From Desulfuromonadaceae bacterium (GTDB lineage: Bacteria; Desulfobacterota; Desulfuromonadia; Desulfuromonadales; Geopsychrobacteraceae): a stretch of 13,138 nucleotides of DNA. The stretch lies in the NCBI GenBank assembly GCA_013138655.1, contig WTCI01000226.1, positions 1-13,138 of the forward strand, in the 5' to 3' direction. Position numbers and translations under genes: made by a program. Below are positions 1 to 7,253 of this stretch, in pieces. Under the pieces are notes generated by a model. The model saw only the letters and a program-made list of their open reading frames with translations. It was not told the DNA's origin and ran no database searches. How positions within the stretch are numbered: the first letter of the stretch is position 1; each line of letters begins with the position of its first letter.

Positions 1-722
1 CGGGAGCAATCGGCATCATCGGCGGTGCTGACGGGCCGACGGCAATCTTCCTCTCCTCCAAACTGGCTCCGCACCTGCTCGGCTCCATCGCCATTGCCGC
101 CTACTCCTACATGGCCCTGGTCCCGGTCATTCAGCCACCGATCATGAAACTATTGACGACCAAAGAAGAGCGACTGATCAGGATGACGACCCCGCGGCAG
201 GTCAGCCGCAAGGAAAAGATCATCTTTCCTATCGGCGCTTTTTTAATCTGCGGACTGATCGCCCCCGGCTCCATGGTACTGATCGGCATGCTCTTTTTCG
301 GTAATCTGCTCAAGGAGTGCCTGGTCACCGACCGTTTGGCCAACACCGCGCGCAACGCCATGATCGATATCGTCACCATCCTGCTCGGTTTTTCAGTCGG
401 AGCCAGCACCGCCGCCAAGTATTTTCTGACCTCGCAGTCACTGCTTATTTTCGGTTTGGGTGCCCTGTCGTTCTGCGTTGCGACAGCTGGCGGAATCCTC
501 TTTGCCAAGTTCATGAACCTGTTCCTTAAGGACAAGATCAATCCGCTGGTCGGCGCTGCCGGAGTCTCTGCGGTTCCAGACTCGGCACGGGTGGTCCATA
601 CTGTCGGCTTGCAGGAAGACCCGACCAATTTTCTACTGATGCATGCCATGGCCCCCAATGTCGCCGGGGTCATAGGCTCAGCAATCGGCGCCGGGATTCT
701 CTGGACAGTGCTGGTTCTGTAA
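1..722 (+). CDS. Na+-translocating carboxylic-acid decarboxylase, beta subunit (partial, 5' end missing)
   Basis: This is the C-terminal 239 residues of the membrane-embedded beta subunit of a sodium-pumping decarboxylase (oxaloacetate, methylmalonyl-CoA or glutaconyl-CoA type). In this family the beta subunit decarboxylates carboxybiotin and couples that to Na+ export across the inner membrane. The reading frame is open from position 3. The first residues contain the GGADGPT motif, whose aspartate is implicated in Na+/proton coupling in the oxaloacetate enzyme. The C-terminal block reads [19 protein letters not shown], then [19 protein letters not shown], both hallmarks of the family. Several hydrophobic membrane segments lie between them. 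The start and the first roughly 150-200 residues are outside the window, as presumably are the biotin and carboxyltransferase subunits, so the substrate cannot be decided. Family assignment is secure. Confidence 0.93.
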   Translation, partial: GAIGIIGGADGPTAIFLSSKLAPHLLGSIAIAAYSYMALVPVIQPPIMKLLTTKEERLIRMTTPRQVSRKEKIIFPIGAFLICGLIAPGSMVLIGMLFFGNLLKECLVTDRLANTARNAMIDIVTILLGFSVGASTAAKYFLTSQSLLIFGLGALSFCVATAGGILFAKFMNLFLKDKINPLVGAAGVSAVPDSARVVHTVGLQEDPTNFLLMHAMAPNVAGVIGSAIGAGILWTVLVL

Positions 723-750
723 AACCGTTGACGGCCTCTTCGTGCACGCC

Positions 751-789
751 GCTGCTCGGCCGACTTTACGCAACCGAGTGCCGAGCAGC
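751..789 (+). terminator. Inverted repeat downstream of the decarboxylase beta subunit
   Basis: GCTGCTCGGC at 751-760 is perfectly complementary to GCCGAGCAGC at 780-789, giving a 10-bp GC-rich stem with a 19-nt loop, starting 28 nt after the stop codon. It may terminate or stabilise the 3' end of the upstream message. There is no T-tract after it, so intrinsic termination is uncertain. Confidence 0.35.
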
Positions 790-833
790 ACAGCGGCAAT
801 ACTGAGGCCGACGATCAGGCTGAGCCAATATGG

Positions 834-863
834 TTGCACCAAAATGAGATGTGGGAATATATT
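834..863 (+). promoter_or_regulatory. Possible sigma-70-like promoter for the metallo-hydrolase gene
   Basis: TATATT at 858-863 matches the -10 consensus at five of six bases. It is preceded by an 18-nt spacer and a weak -35 (TTGCAC, 834-839). Transcription would begin near 870, leaving about 94 nt of leader. The rest of the 723-963 gap holds the 751-789 inverted repeat and nothing else I can assign. Confidence 0.25.
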
Positions 864-963
864 CAAACAGATGAAGAGGAAGATCTCTCTTAAATTTGTT
901 TTTCTGCCGCGCTAGCGGCTTCGTCCAACAAGGCAAGGAAGATAAGCAAGGACAACAACCACC

Positions 964-1899
964 ATGAATCTGAACAATCTCAGCTGTATCGATCTCGACC
1001 AGCCCGTCCTTGAGGGTTTTCGGCGATTTGTCAGTAGCTGGCTCTATCAATCGGAGCCATTGACATTCATCGTCGATCCGGGCCCGTTGTCGACGATTCC
1101 TCACCTGCTCAACAAACTGAGGGAAAAGGATGTCAGGCAACTCGATTATATTTTGCTGACACACATTCATATCGACCATGCCGGTGGAACCGGTGAACTG
1201 CTGAAAAGCTTTCCCGCCGCCCAGGTGATCTGTCATCCGCAAGGTATCAAACATCTGATCAACCCGGAAAAGCTCTGGCAGGGCTCACAGAAAGTACTCG
1301 GCAAGCTGGCTGAGGTCTATGGAGAAATTATCCCGGTTCCGGAAAAAAGCATCTGCTTTACCGAAACAGTCGGGGAAACCGGACTTCATGTTTATCAAAC
1401 ACCGGGGCATGCCCAGCATCATTGCTGTTACCTGTTCGACGATCTTTTGTTCGGCGGTGAAGTCGCCGGGGTTCACTGTGAGGTCAAAAAAGGGATCTAT
1501 ATGCGGCCGGCAACACCGCCACGCTTTATCCTTGAAGTGGCCGTCGACTCCCTGCAGCGGATGATTGAATTGCAGCCACGCTACCTGGTCATTGCTCACC
1601 ACGGACTGGTTGAACCGGCTGTCGACTATCTGAAGACTGGCCTTAATCAATTAAAGCTTTGGGTGAAAGGTATCGCGAAACTCATTGAAAAAGAAGAAGA
1701 TATCAACGAAGACATCTTCCATCAATGGTTGCTGGAAAATGATTTGAACTATCGGAACTTTGCGCAATTGTCTGAGGATATTCAGGCTCGTGAACGCTAT
1801 TTTCTCGGTAATTCTTTCCGTGGCATGCACGAATATGTAACCAAGCTGTCCGAGCGGGAACGCATCCTCTTGATGAGTGCATGCTTGCAATGCAATTAG
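964..1899 (+). CDS. Metallo-beta-lactamase-fold hydrolase (COG0491-like)
   Basis: A 311-residue protein of the metallo-beta-lactamase superfamily, probably a cytoplasmic hydrolase of unknown substrate. The metal-binding signature THIHIDH lies at residues 66-72 (H67, H69, D71, H72), followed by H149 in TPGHAQHH and an AHHG block at 211-214. The usual bridging aspartate of the GD motif appears to be glutamate (E166 in LFGGEVAG). Residues 220-311 form a predominantly charged, probably helical C-terminal extension, as in larger members of the family. The ATG is preceded by AAGGA about 11 nt upstream. No signal peptide is visible. It stands alone between the decarboxylase gene and a small unknown gene, so context gives no hint of substrate. 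The fold is clear; the specific function is not. Confidence 0.88.
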   Translation: MNLNNLSCIDLDQPVLEGFRRFVSSWLYQSEPLTFIVDPGPLSTIPHLLNKLREKDVRQLDYILLTHIHIDHAGGTGELLKSFPAAQVICHPQGIKHLINPEKLWQGSQKVLGKLAEVYGEIIPVPEKSICFTETVGETGLHVYQTPGHAQHHCCYLFDDLLFGGEVAGVHCEVKKGIYMRPATPPRFILEVAVDSLQRMIELQPRYLVIAHHGLVEPAVDYLKTGLNQLKLWVKGIAKLIEKEEDINEDIFHQWLLENDLNYRNFAQLSEDIQARERYFLGNSFRGMHEYVTKLSERERILLMSACLQCN

Positions 1900-1993
1900 C
1901 CAGTGCATTTGCACCTTGCGTAAAAACCTCTCAGGTCTTATTCTGTGCCAAAATAAAATATCTTAATTTCAGAACAGACAAGTAGAGTATTTC

Positions 1994-2353
1994 GTGCGTA
2001 TCGCATCTGCCAACATAGCGACTCAGGCCTACAAGCTTCTCTCCTCCCCACCACCAACGGCCGACAAGTCACCACTCCGGCGTCAACAGCTTGAAGCCAG
2101 GGACAGCTACAACAAAAATGCCTCCACGGGTTCTCAACTTATCATTGATGCTGAATATGTAGAGCTTCATACGCCGAGCACCAACCTATCCATCCAGAAA
2201 CGACAGCATCTTGATGTCACCCTTGAACCCAGCAGCAGATCAGATTCAGTGGCTAAGACCGTCTCAAAGAGCCCCGCAAACTTGATCGATCAATACTCCT
2301 TGGCTCCACCAGAAGCCCCGCCTCCGGGAACCTACATCGATACTTTCGCCTAA
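1994..2353 (+). CDS. Small conserved-looking protein of unknown function
   Basis: A 119-residue reading frame that begins with GTG (no better ATG is available) and ends 15 nt before the convergent uracil-DNA glycosylase stop codon. I do not recognise a catalytic domain. The N-terminus (MRIASANIATQAYKLL) is weakly amphipathic. The middle is polar, rich in Ser, Pro, Gln and Lys and likely disordered. The C-terminus is proline-rich and ends PPPGTYIDTFA. A hydrophilic linker with a short terminal motif ending in a pattern like (I/L)D-aromatic-A resembles, from memory, small uncharacterised proteins of other proteobacteria; this is not verified. There is no transmembrane segment or signal peptide. 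The ribosome-binding site is weak (AGAG). The 1900-1993 gap has an AT-rich stretch that could carry a promoter. Codon use looks like its neighbours, but coding status is only moderately certain. Confidence 0.55.
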   Translation: MRIASANIATQAYKLLSSPPPTADKSPLRRQQLEARDSYNKNASTGSQLIIDAEYVELHTPSTNLSIQKRQHLDVTLEPSSRSDSVAKTVSKSPANLIDQYSLAPPEAPPPGTYIDTFA

Positions 2354-2367
2354 CCTCCCCCAAAGCA

Positions 2368-3096
2368 CTACTGATGGTCTCGGTTCAGGCGCTGCAGTAC
2401 CTGCTTCATATCCCCCCAGACTTCCCGCTTAGCGGCCGGGTTACGCAACAGATAAGCAGGGTGGAAGGTCGGCATTAAAGGAATTCCCTGATACTCACGC
2501 CAGTGCCCGCGCAAACGACCGATCGGATCCTTACTCTGCAACAGTGTCTGCGCGGCAAAACGGCCGAGAGCGACAATCATGCGTGGTCTGATCGCCGCGA
2601 GTTGCAATTTCAGGAAAGGCTCACATGCGGCAATTTCATCAGGTTGCGGATCCCGGTTACCGGGCGGTCGGCACTTGATGACGTTACAGATATAGACATC
2701 CTGCCGATTAAGCTTCATGGCAAAAAGGATTCGGTCGAGCAAACGGCCGGCCTCACCGACAAAGGGATAGCCCTGAATATCCTCTTCTCGCCCCGGAGCT
2801 TCTCCAACCAGAACCAGATCGGCCTGTGGATTGCCAGCACCGAAAATGATATTTTTTCGCTGTTCACAGAGGGGGCAAAGAACACAGCCGTTGAGGCGTG
2901 CCTCGAGTTCATCCAGTGATTCCGGACGACATTCGACAGGGGCTGGCTGGCTGGCCGGCGTTGGGACCGGACAGATCGGCAGTTTATCATCCGCGAGGGT
3001 TTGAACGGTGTCGAACCCCCATTCTGATAAATCCTCTAAAATGACCCGTCCTTGGGAGATTAGTTCACGGCATTCGTGATATAATTTGTCGGGCAT
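2368..3096 (-). CDS. Uracil-DNA glycosylase, family 4 (Fe-S type)
   Basis: A 242-residue DNA repair enzyme that removes uracil from DNA to start base-excision repair. The catalytic domain starts near residue 68. The four expected 4Fe-4S ligands are visible: C71 and C74 in CVLCPL, C142 in KCRPPGNRDP, and C158 in EIAACEP. Motif 1 is GEAPGREEDIQGYPFVG (98-114) and the C-terminal motif is HPAYLLRNP (212-220). Residues 1-67 form an extra N-terminal region (PVPTPASQPAPVE linker) of the kind often found in deltaproteobacterial members. The start ATG has GAAGG a suitable distance upstream. The gene is divergent from the phospholipase-like gene with only 44 bp between start codons, so any promoter must extend into coding sequence. 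Family assignment is secure. Confidence 0.95.
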   Translation of the reverse strand: MPDKLYHECRELISQGRVILEDLSEWGFDTVQTLADDKLPICPVPTPASQPAPVECRPESLDELEARLNGCVLCPLCEQRKNIIFGAGNPQADLVLVGEAPGREEDIQGYPFVGEAGRLLDRILFAMKLNRQDVYICNVIKCRPPGNRDPQPDEIAACEPFLKLQLAAIRPRMIVALGRFAAQTLLQSKDPIGRLRGHWREYQGIPLMPTFHPAYLLRNPAAKREVWGDMKQVLQRLNRDHQ

Positions 3097-3140
3097 AGAT
3101 AAACCTTCAAAATGACTTCATCGGTACTGGTGAAACCAGA

Positions 3141-4049
3141 ATGCGTCTTTTCATAATTGTGCTGCTGTTACTCGGTCTTCCGGTCGATGCCTTTGCTTGG
3201 GGGATAGGCGTTCATCTCGGCTTGGGCATCCGCCTGCTGGCAGCCCCCGAACAGCTCCCCTTAGCCCTACAGGCCCTGCTGGCAGCTCAACCGCTGGATT
3301 TTCTTTACGGCTGCGTCGCCGCCGACATTACCCTTGGCAAAAAATTCACTCATCACCTGGAACACTGTCATAACTGGCGAATCGGACGCAAGATTCTGAA
3401 GCAGGCCAAACAGGAAGGACCGGCAGCCGAAGCCTGTGCTTACGGTTATCTGGCGCACTTGGCCGCTGACACCATTGCCCATAATTATTTTATTCCTTAC
3501 AAATTGTCCATGACCTACAACACCGTACTCCTCAACCATGCCTATTGGGAAATACGTGCGGAAACCGGCGTCAAACCTTCAACCTGGGATACCGCTCAGC
3601 AACTGGCAAAAAACGATAACCGCAAACTCGATGAGATGCTGAGCAGGCTTCTTTCCGACACCATATTTTCCTTCCGTACCAACAAGCAACTCTTCAATTC
3701 AATGATGCTGGTCAGCCGTTTGCGCAGATGGCACAAGCTGATCAACAGTATGGCCAAACGCTCCAAATGGCAATTTGACAGAGAGGAACACAACGAATAC
3801 ATGCAGATGGGACTGGAAGCGATTCAGGGGATTCTCGGTGATGAGCAGAGCCCTTACTGGAATGCCGACCCCACCGGCGAGCGGGCACTGAACGCAGCCA
3901 AGTTGATTCGCAAAAACATGAATCTGCTCTGGCTGGATGGTAAACTTCGCCCGGAAGATTCAGAACTGATTCTCAAGGAACTGCGCAATCGCTTTAAACT
4001 CGGCATCACCGAACCGGATGAAATTTTACCGTTGCTTACCGTCGCTTAG
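3141..4049 (+). CDS. Exported zinc-dependent phospholipase C-like protein
   Basis: A 302-residue protein with a clear signal peptide (residues 1-19, hydrophobic core LFIIVLLLLGL, cleavage after AFA). Predicted cleavage leaves Trp20 as the mature N-terminus. In bacterial zinc phospholipases C the N-terminal Trp is itself a zinc ligand, so this placement supports the assignment. Other candidate ligands follow the family order: H25, D62, one of the histidines at 71-77, H106 and D110 with H114 (HLAADTIAH), and H133 with E137 (HAYWE). The C-terminal half (150-302) is helical and charged and does not resemble the lipid-binding domain of clostridial alpha-toxin. The substrate may be a phospholipid but is unproven. 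GGTGA serves as a weak ribosome-binding site. The 3' end overlaps convergent coaBC by 14 nt. Confidence 0.85.
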   Translation: MRLFIIVLLLLGLPVDAFAWGIGVHLGLGIRLLAAPEQLPLALQALLAAQPLDFLYGCVAADITLGKKFTHHLEHCHNWRIGRKILKQAKQEGPAAEACAYGYLAHLAADTIAHNYFIPYKLSMTYNTVLLNHAYWEIRAETGVKPSTWDTAQQLAKNDNRKLDEMLSRLLSDTIFSFRTNKQLFNSMMLVSRLRRWHKLINSMAKRSKWQFDREEHNEYMQMGLEAIQGILGDEQSPYWNADPTGERALNAAKLIRKNMNLLWLDGKLRPEDSELILKELRNRFKLGITEPDEILPLLTVA

Positions 4050-5238
4050 CCGACCACAGCCGAGCAACCTGGTCGAGCAATTTCTCCGCCACCAGCATTT
4101 TACTCATCAAACCGAGCTCCTCTACGCGACCATCAGCATACAGGAAACGAACGATATTGGTATCGACATTGAATCCGGCACCAGGCCGGGTAACATCATT
4201 GGCCACGATCATATCGAGATTTTTCTTTTTCAGCTTTTCTGCCGCATGAATCAATAAACGTTCGGTTTCAGCGGCAAAACCGATGAGGATTTTATCTCCT
4301 TTTCGAGCTCCCAATTCAGCAAGAATATCCGGAGTTCTCTCCAACTGAAGGGTCAATCCATCGCCGGTCTTTTTCATCTTCTGTTCTACCCGAACCGAGG
4401 GCCGATAATCGGCAACCGCAGCGGCCTTGATGATGACCTCAGCACTTTCGACATGTTCCAGGACGGCAGCACGCATCTCCCCGGTTGAACAAACCGGGAC
4501 ACACTTCACCCCGGTCGGAACGGTCAGGTTTGTCGGACCGGAAACCAGAGTCACCGTGGCTCCCCGCCGCGCCGCTACAGCAGCAGCAGCATACCCCATT
4601 TTCCCGGAGGAATAGTTCGTCAGATAGCGAACCGGATCGATCTCTTCCCGCGTCGGCCCGGCAGTCAACAAGATGTGACAGCCGAGCAGATCTTTAGGTG
4701 CCAGCACCGCCTCTGCTGTTTCTAAAATGGTCTCCGGAGCGGGCAGCTTTCCTTGACCTTCCCAGCCGCAGGCCAGGCTCCCCGTCGCCGGTTCCAACAC
4801 ATGATAGCCATGCTCAAGCAGGATTTTTTCATTCCGCTTGTACAGGGGATTTTCATACATATTGGTATTCATCGCCGGCACGACCAGAACCGGAGCTTTG
4901 GTCGCCATGACGCTGGTGCTCAGCAGATCGTCTGCCAAGCCCTGAGCAATCTTGCCGATCAGGTTGGCGGTTGCCGGAGCCAGAATAAAGAGGTCGGCAC
5001 GATCCGCCAGGGATATATGGCCGATCTCCTGTTCCTGATGAAGATTGAACAGGTCGGTATGAACCGGATTTCCCGAGAGCGTCTGAAAAGTCAGCGGAGT
5101 GACAAATTGTTGGGCGTTTCTGGTCATAACCACATGGACCTGAGCACCGGCTTTGGTCAACAAGCGCAGTAATTCGACCGCCTTGTAAACAGCAATACCA
5201 CCACTGACACCGAGAATAACTGTCTTGCCCTGTAACAT
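4036..5238 (-). CDS. coaBC: Bifunctional phosphopantothenoylcysteine decarboxylase / phosphopantothenate-cysteine ligase
   Basis: A 400-residue cytoplasmic enzyme of coenzyme A biosynthesis. CoaB ligates cysteine to 4'-phosphopantothenate and CoaC, a flavoprotein, decarboxylates the product to 4'-phosphopantetheine. The CoaC half (1-180) shows GVSGGIAVYKA at 10-20, active-site H74, the PAMNTNMY motif at 121-128, and the substrate-clamp motif ending in catalytic C157 (GSLACGWEGQGKLPAPE). The CoaB half begins at about residue 189 with LLTAGPTREEIDPVR, then NYSSGKMG, AAAVADYRP near 275, and a KMKKTGDG lysine segment. Length is typical of the fused bacterial enzyme. The ATG has a good AGGGGA Shine-Dalgarno. 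A 249-bp repeat-bearing gap separates it from the upstream same-strand hydrolase gene, and its last 14 nt overlap the opposing phospholipase-like gene. Confidence 0.97.
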   Translation of the reverse strand: MLQGKTVILGVSGGIAVYKAVELLRLLTKAGAQVHVVMTRNAQQFVTPLTFQTLSGNPVHTDLFNLHQEQEIGHISLADRADLFILAPATANLIGKIAQGLADDLLSTSVMATKAPVLVVPAMNTNMYENPLYKRNEKILLEHGYHVLEPATGSLACGWEGQGKLPAPETILETAEAVLAPKDLLGCHILLTAGPTREEIDPVRYLTNYSSGKMGYAAAAVAARRGATVTLVSGPTNLTVPTGVKCVPVCSTGEMRAAVLEHVESAEVIIKAAAVADYRPSVRVEQKMKKTGDGLTLQLERTPDILAELGARKGDKILIGFAAETERLLIHAAEKLKKKNLDMIVANDVTRPGAGFNVDTNIVRFLYADGRVEELGLMSKMLVAEKLLDQVARLWSAKRR

Positions 5239-5242
5239 AACG

Positions 5243-5248
5243 TCCCCT
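5243..5248 (-). promoter_or_regulatory. coaBC: Shine-Dalgarno of coaBC
   Basis: AGGGGA sits four bases upstream of the coaBC ATG. It directly abuts the end of the repeat-bearing segment; a TAA that closes an open frame through the repeat shares its first base. Confidence 0.7.
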
Positions 5249-5261
5249 TAACTCGTTTTCA

Positions 5262-5330
5262 TCCGGAAACGGCCCTTTTTCACAATCTCTGCGTCAATCT
5301 GCACGTTTGCTTGTGCGGCGTAAACAGCTA
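5262..5330. repeat. Dispersed repeat, copy A
   Basis: This 69-nt stretch matches 11067-11137 on the same strand with three substitutions and two single-base insertions. The central 28 nt (5281-5308) are identical in both copies. It lies in the gap upstream of coaBC. Read on the minus strand it is part of a 45-codon open frame (5248-5385). It has no transposase and no flanking target duplication that I can see. It is likely a member of a genome-wide intergenic repeat family, but only two copies are in this window. Confidence 0.85.
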
Positions 5331-5407
5331 CGCCTCCGCGCAACCGCTTGATTTCCTTGACCTTGAAAAAAATTACTCGTTTCCCTTACGAAAACTTGCA
5401 GCGCACC

Positions 5408-5494
5408 CATCCAGAGTTTCCAGATCAACACTAACTTGTATCCTATACGGAATATCATCGTTTTCATCCGGAGTTTCCGGATAAACACTAACTC
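5408..5494. repeat. Degenerate 30-nt tandem repeat overlapping the end of the hydrolase gene
   Basis: Two 30-nt units, 5408-5437 and 5465-5494, match at 26 of 30 positions and are spaced 57 nt apart. Each has the core CATCC(A/G)GAGTTTCC(A/G)GAT. In the second unit ATCCGG and CCGGAT form a short perfect hairpin around AGTTT; in the first unit that pairing is broken. The second unit covers the stop codon of the glyoxalase-like gene. In addition, CGTTTTCATCCGGA occurs at 5254-5267 and again at 5459-5472, so the same sequence brackets most of the gap. Confidence 0.75.
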
Positions 5495-6108
5495 AAAAAC
5501 GGATTGTAGAGCTTTTCCTGACCTATGGTTGTTGCCGGGCCGTGTCCCGGATGAACGACAGTTTCATCCGGTAGGGGTAACAGTTGCTCACGGATACTGT
5601 CGATCAATTGTTGATGATCACCGCCCGGCAGATCAGTCCGTCCGATAGATCCGGCGAACAGGGTGTCGCCGACAATCACTTGATCGGCGATCCGCAGGCA
5701 GATGCCGCCCGGAGTATGCCCAGGGGTATGCAGCACATCAATTTGCAGTTCGCCCAGCGGTAAACTCTCACCGCCAACCAGGAAACGTTGCGGCGCCGGC
5801 GAAGTTTCGCTGGTTAAGCCGTAAATTGCCGCATGTTCACCGGCAAGCCCAAGCAATTGGCTGTCAGCCTGATGCAGCAAAAGTTCAGCCCCGGTCGCTT
5901 CCAGCAGCTGTCGATTACCACCGATATGGTCAAAATGACCGTGCGTATTGATGACCATCTGCAGGGTCAGATCATGTTTTTTCAATATTTCGAAAATCTG
6001 TTCAACGTCACCGCCCGGATCGATAACCACCGCCAGACGCGTGACATCACAGCCGACGATGTAACAATTGACCTGCAACGGCCCGGTCGGCAAGCTTTCC
6101 AGGATCAT
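5488..6108 (-). CDS. Glyoxalase II-like metallo-beta-lactamase-fold hydrolase
   Basis: A 206-residue cytoplasmic metallohydrolase of the glyoxalase II/YcbL type, expected to hydrolyse thioesters such as S-lactoylglutathione or a related substrate. The di-metal ligands are all present: H56, H58, D60, H61 in THGHFDH, H131 in HTPGHTPGG, D148 in GDTLFAGSIGRTDLPGGD, and H189 in HPGHGP. The family end pattern NPFL is at the C-terminus. It is about 50 residues shorter than classical glyoxalase II and lacks the C-terminal glutathione-binding helices, which fits the YcbL-like class; the natural substrate is therefore uncertain. Its ATG overlaps the stop of the upstream OB/HD gene by four bases (ATGA), so the two are probably translationally coupled. 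Its stop codon lies inside a repeat unit. Confidence 0.92.
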   Translation of the reverse strand: MILESLPTGPLQVNCYIVGCDVTRLAVVIDPGGDVEQIFEILKKHDLTLQMVINTHGHFDHIGGNRQLLEATGAELLLHQADSQLLGLAGEHAAIYGLTSETSPAPQRFLVGGESLPLGELQIDVLHTPGHTPGGICLRIADQVIVGDTLFAGSIGRTDLPGGDHQQLIDSIREQLLPLPDETVVHPGHGPATTIGQEKLYNPFLS

Positions 6109-7241
6109 GATTTCTCTCCCTTTTCGGTGATTGCTGAAAACAGATCGAGATTTTTTTCTTTCAACTGTTCGGCCAATGTTGCCCCGAGCGGCTTATCGTA
6201 GCGCTTTTTTTCCGTTCTCGGTGGTCTGTCTCTCACAACCTTTTCAGCCACTGTGACTGCGGCAGGGACCGGCTTAACAGCGGCGGACTCAGCCAATTGT
6301 TCTTTGTAAAAATAACGATCATAAAGCCGGTGGTAATTGGTCCAGCTCCCACCCCGGTTTGGCTCTTTGTCGATATGGGTCTGGATGCCGTTAATCTTCG
6401 AATCGAGGTCATCAATAAAACTCAAGACCACCGCTTCAAGAAATTTCGGTCGTTTCGGCGACCCGAACTCATACTGACCATGATGAGACAAAAGTAGATG
6501 TTTGAGCATGACCAAAAGCTGCTCGGGAAAGTCAGGAATATTGCGTGCCCTATCCTCTATCATCTGCACACCGATGACGATGTGACCGAGCAATTTCCCT
6601 TGGTCGGTGTAATCGAAAGAACGCCGGTATGACAGTTCCTCCACCTTACCGATATCATGCAGCAGGGCTCCCGCAATCAGCAGATCACGATTCACCTGCG
6701 GATAACGTTTGGCCGTATCGCCGGCCAATGCCGCAACTGCCAATGAGTGCTCCAGGAGCCCGCCAAGATAGACATGATGCATCCCCTTCGCAGCAGGTGC
6801 CTGGCTGTAATCTGCATAAAACTCCGGATCATCGAAAAAAGAGCGTAGCAGGGCCCCAATATGCTTATCCTGCACAGATGCCAGCAATACCTCCAGTTCT
6901 TCGCGCATCTCCTGTGTATCACGTTTTGAAACCGGCAGGAAATCGGCGAGGTCAACCGCAGACTCATTCACCCGGCGCAGGTCCTGCACGATCAACTGCA
7001 TTTTCCCCAGGTAGACACTCGCCTTGGCGGTCACCTGGACAAAATCATCCTTCTCAAAATAGCTGGAAAACTGATCGACCCGATCCCAGATGCGAGCCTC
7101 AACCTCACCGCTACGGTCCATCAGCTTCAACGTCATATAAGGTTTGCCGTTTTTGGCCATGGCGGTAATTTTGTCCCGCACCAAAAAGATCGATTCCAGC
7201 TGATCCCGTTCGCGGATCTGTTCAACGTAAACCTGTTTCAA
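6105..7241 (-). CDS. OB-fold / HD-domain 3'-5' exoribonuclease, YhaM-like
   Basis: A 378-residue protein with an N-terminal OB-fold nucleic-acid-binding domain (about 12-90) and a metal-dependent HD phosphohydrolase domain (about 150-300), the architecture of the YhaM 3'-5' exoribonuclease family. HD-domain motifs are GLLEHS (H165), LLHDIGKV (H195, D196), LLSHHGQYEFGSPKRP (H253/H254) and D278. A lysine- and arginine-rich tail of roughly 60 residues after 315 (including RPPRTEKKRYDKP) has no domain I recognise and could contact RNA. The start is TTG, chosen because it gives the full OB fold, has GAGGG just upstream, and lies 12 nt after the stop of the FAD gene. It sits in a tight run of four genes. 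Family assignment is good; RNA as substrate is inferred from the family. Confidence 0.9.
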   Translation of the reverse strand: MKQVYVEQIRERDQLESIFLVRDKITAMAKNGKPYMTLKLMDRSGEVEARIWDRVDQFSSYFEKDDFVQVTAKASVYLGKMQLIVQDLRRVNESAVDLADFLPVSKRDTQEMREELEVLLASVQDKHIGALLRSFFDDPEFYADYSQAPAAKGMHHVYLGGLLEHSLAVAALAGDTAKRYPQVNRDLLIAGALLHDIGKVEELSYRRSFDYTDQGKLLGHIVIGVQMIEDRARNIPDFPEQLLVMLKHLLLSHHGQYEFGSPKRPKFLEAVVLSFIDDLDSKINGIQTHIDKEPNRGGSWTNYHRLYDRYFYKEQLAESAAVKPVPAAVTVAEKVVRDRPPRTEKKRYDKPLGATLAEQLKEKNLDLFSAITEKGEKS

Positions 7242-7253
7242 AACACCCTCTTT

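Noticed and set aside
678..866. Minus-strand frame of 62 codons with a hydrophobic segment (LSLIVGLSIAAVLLG), possible small membrane protein
   Set aside because: It starts with TTG, has no ribosome-binding site, overlaps 45 nt of the decarboxylase coding end and runs through an inverted repeat. Hydrophobic stretches easily arise from antisense GC-rich DNA.
2503..2919. Plus-strand frame of 138 codons antisense to the uracil-DNA glycosylase
   Set aside because: It is the shadow of a well-supported gene with all family motifs on the opposite strand.
5294..5488. Minus-strand frame of 64 codons across the repeat-bearing gap upstream of coaBC
   Set aside because: It consists wholly of repeat sequence, is basic and without a recognisable domain, and is not maintained in repeat copy B.
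5262..5494. Repeat-filled gap considered as a CRISPR array
   Set aside because: Only two degenerate 30-nt units at 57-nt spacing, no third unit and no cas genes in the window.
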